Source: Arenibacter sp. F26102 (lineage in GTDB: Bacteria; Bacteroidota; Bacteroidia; Flavobacteriales; Flavobacteriaceae). From it: a stretch of 64,000 nt of DNA. The translations under genes were made by a program, and so were the position numbers. The notes beneath the pieces are model-generated. The model searched no databases. It had not been told where the DNA came from and was given only the letters and a program-made list of their open reading frames with translations. The DNA is taken from NCBI RefSeq assembly GCF_023015865.1, contig NZ_JALKBC010000005.1, positions 186,001-250,000 of the forward strand, written 5' to 3'. The number at the start of each line of letters is the position of its first letter. Position 1 is the first letter of the stretch. Below, piece by piece: positions 62,917 to 64,000 of this stretch.

Positions 62917-63612
62917 CTAAACCACAATCGTTTTCATAAGGGTGTAACCGTCAGTATTATTGCCGCTAACAGAATCGGCCATATTGCCATCAATACTGTT
63001 GGAAAACACATTATCACGGCTATTCAAAGTGTCCGCTTCACCCTTATAGTTTGTGGAGGCATACACAGTATCACAAACGGATTTTGGAAAGGCAATTTGG
63101 GTTGTTCTAATAGATTTTTCATTTGGATCCAACACTTCAAGATGTATATGGGGAGCCCTACCTTTGTACCATCCAGGGAAAATACTTATAAAAGAAGCGT
63201 GGCCGTTGGCATCCGTAGTCTGGCGTCCCCTTAAAAAATGGGCGTTGGTAAAATCGGTAGGTTGCAGGGCTATACCACCATATTCGGAGTAGAAACCTTC
63301 GGCATCGCAATGCCATATATCTACAAAAGCACCAGAAAGAGGTTTACAATCGTTGCTCTGGTCCAGTACCTTTAGCGTAATAAGCATAGCCACACCAGTT
63401 CTATCGGAGACAATATTGGCCCTCATCAAATCGGCAGGGGTCTTTATTGGAAAAGGCCCGGCCGTCTCACTGGGAGATAACTCACAATCCTCAATCATTG
63501 CTTCATCACCCTTTGGATCGCTATCCTTTGCACAGGCATGAACCACTGTAGGGACGGCAACTAGGGTTCCTATTCCCAACAATCCTTTTTTTAGAAAATC
63601 GTTCCTTTTCAT
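62917..63612 (-). CDS. Exported intradiol ring-cleavage dioxygenase-like protein
   Basis: The 231-residue protein has an N-terminal export signal (KRNDFLKKGLLGIGTL, a Tat-like pattern with one Arg, followed by a possible lipobox VVHAC). The rest matches intradiol catechol/protocatechuate dioxygenases. The iron ligands are likely Tyr in GFYSEYGG, Tyr in GWYKGRAPH and His pair in APHIHLEV. ETAGPFP and DIWHCDAEG are also typical. Extracytoplasmic members of this family are widespread, and their substrates are not well defined. No aromatic degradation genes are adjacent. Confidence 0.88.
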   Translation of the reverse strand: MKRNDFLKKGLLGIGTLVAVPTVVHACAKDSDPKGDEAMIEDCELSPSETAGPFPIKTPADLMRANIVSDRTGVAMLITLKVLDQSNDCKPLSGAFVDIWHCDAEGFYSEYGGIALQPTDFTNAHFLRGRQTTDANGHASFISIFPGWYKGRAPHIHLEVLDPNEKSIRTTQIAFPKSVCDTVYASTNYKGEADTLNSRDNVFSNSIDGNMADSVSGNNTDGYTLMKTIVV

Positions 63613-63830
63613 ACCAGGGAAGTTTAGACTTTACTAAAGTTATTCAAAAAGTGGGTCATAATGAAGAAAATAGAAAGAATTGTGTAAACGAGAGAATTAT
63701 GGATAGTAAAATCTCCATTTTCTTATGTATTGCCAATATACTAGCCTCGATTAATGATAAGCTTAAGAACTTAGGTCGTTCAAAAATTGGAATATATACC
63801 AATTACTGGCATTCCCTAGAAAACTGTGGC

Positions 63831-63838
63831 TATCTTTG
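63831..63838 (+). promoter_or_regulatory. -7 element of DEAD-box gene at right edge
   Basis: TATCTTTG matches TAnnTTTG, 14 nt before the ATG at 63853. Confidence 0.6.
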
Positions 63839-63852
63839 CCGAAAATTATAAT

Positions 63853-64000
63853 ATGTCAAAGCAGTTTTCTGATTTAGGAGTTAACGAACACCTACTTCAA
63901 AGTTTAATGGACCAGCAAATATCGGTGCCCACTGATATTCAGAAGAAGGTAATTCCCGTGATTTTAGAGCAAAACAAAGATGTAGTGGCTCTGGCAAAAA
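63853..64000 (+). CDS. DEAD-box RNA helicase, N-terminal fragment (partial)
   Basis: The first 49 codons of a helicase run off the right edge. The opening MSKQFSDLGVNEHLLQSL and the Q motif VPTDIQKKVIP are typical of RhlE-type DEAD-box proteins. The conserved phenylalanine upstream of the Q motif is present (QFSDLG). The ATP-binding motif is beyond the window edge (VVALAK is its start). It is a second DEAD-box gene, in addition to the one at 14491. Confidence 0.88.
   Translation, partial: MSKQFSDLGVNEHLLQSLMDQQISVPTDIQKKVIPVILEQNKDVVALAK

Noticed and set aside
63651-63851. 66-codon plus-strand ORF before the last helicase
   Set aside because: It runs into the -7 element of the helicase gene and shows no protein family signal.
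1-64000. Search for tRNA, rRNA, CRISPR arrays, IS elements and prophage genes
   Set aside because: No tRNA T-loop context, array-like regular repeats, transposase or phage structural motifs were seen by eye.

Overview
The window looks like chromosomal DNA of a marine-type Bacteroidota, most likely a member of the Flavobacteriaceae. The evidence is low GC content, very short 5' leaders carrying the Bacteroidota -7 element TAnnTTTG just ahead of many start codons, numerous lipoproteins, a TonB-dependent receptor with an N-terminal carboxypeptidase-like domain, and typical flavobacterial families (DUF4382, DUF1080, VF530, AraC-TPR regulators). I cannot name the genus from sequence alone. No tRNA, rRNA, CRISPR array, insertion sequence or prophage was recognised.

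Layout. Positions 1-4106 hold the end of a histidine kinase, an NtrC-type sigma-54 activator, and a glutamate dehydrogenase transcription unit. That unit is preceded by a textbook -24/-12 promoter and two tandem operator-like palindromes. Positions 4358-5680 carry two envelope lipoproteins. Positions 5754-10721 are a compact six-gene cluster: FAD oxidoreductase, methyltransferase, type III polyketide synthase, hot-dog dehydratase, ketosynthase and acyl carrier protein. It resembles a phenolic-lipid pathway that carries its own acyl-chain supply enzymes. Positions 10718-20892 are mostly housekeeping: TerC, HPF, an M28 peptidase, two helicases, LpxD and a dipeptidase. Positions 20974-28957 hold a di-heme cytochrome, a decayed TMEM175 channel gene, pirin, a tandem NTF2-like protein, LemA with a DUF2207 protein, and an EamA exporter.

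The 1.2 kb between 28958 and 30154 looks empty of large genes. On the minus strand it carries two tandem 28-codon ORFs encoding clearly paralogous peptides, a third small ORF, GGTAC-core inverted repeats and a good minus-strand terminator. Positions 30155-43463 hold OsmC, a TonB receptor, a cold-shock-domain protein, a beta-lactamase-fold hydrolase, an SlyD-like isomerase, TopB, DUF1080, an exported isoaspartate methyltransferase, a pseudouridine synthase and an esterase. Positions 43725-46182 pair a Fur-family regulator with a P1B-4 metal ATPase. Positions 47649-55905 include an MFS transporter, a DUF4242/cyclase-like/AraC fusion regulator, a cupin, a covalent-flavin oxidase, a PhyH dioxygenase, a DUF2784 membrane protein and a membrane-anchored AraC/TolB/TPR regulator. 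The right end has an M3 peptidase, a DUF4382 lipoprotein, a TetR-reductase-DJ-1 operon with a visible operator, an exported intradiol dioxygenase, and the start of another DEAD-box helicase.

The strongest candidates for something undescribed are the type III PKS cluster, the sigma-54/GDH regulatory module with its Cys-rich miniprotein, and the tandem 28-residue peptide locus.
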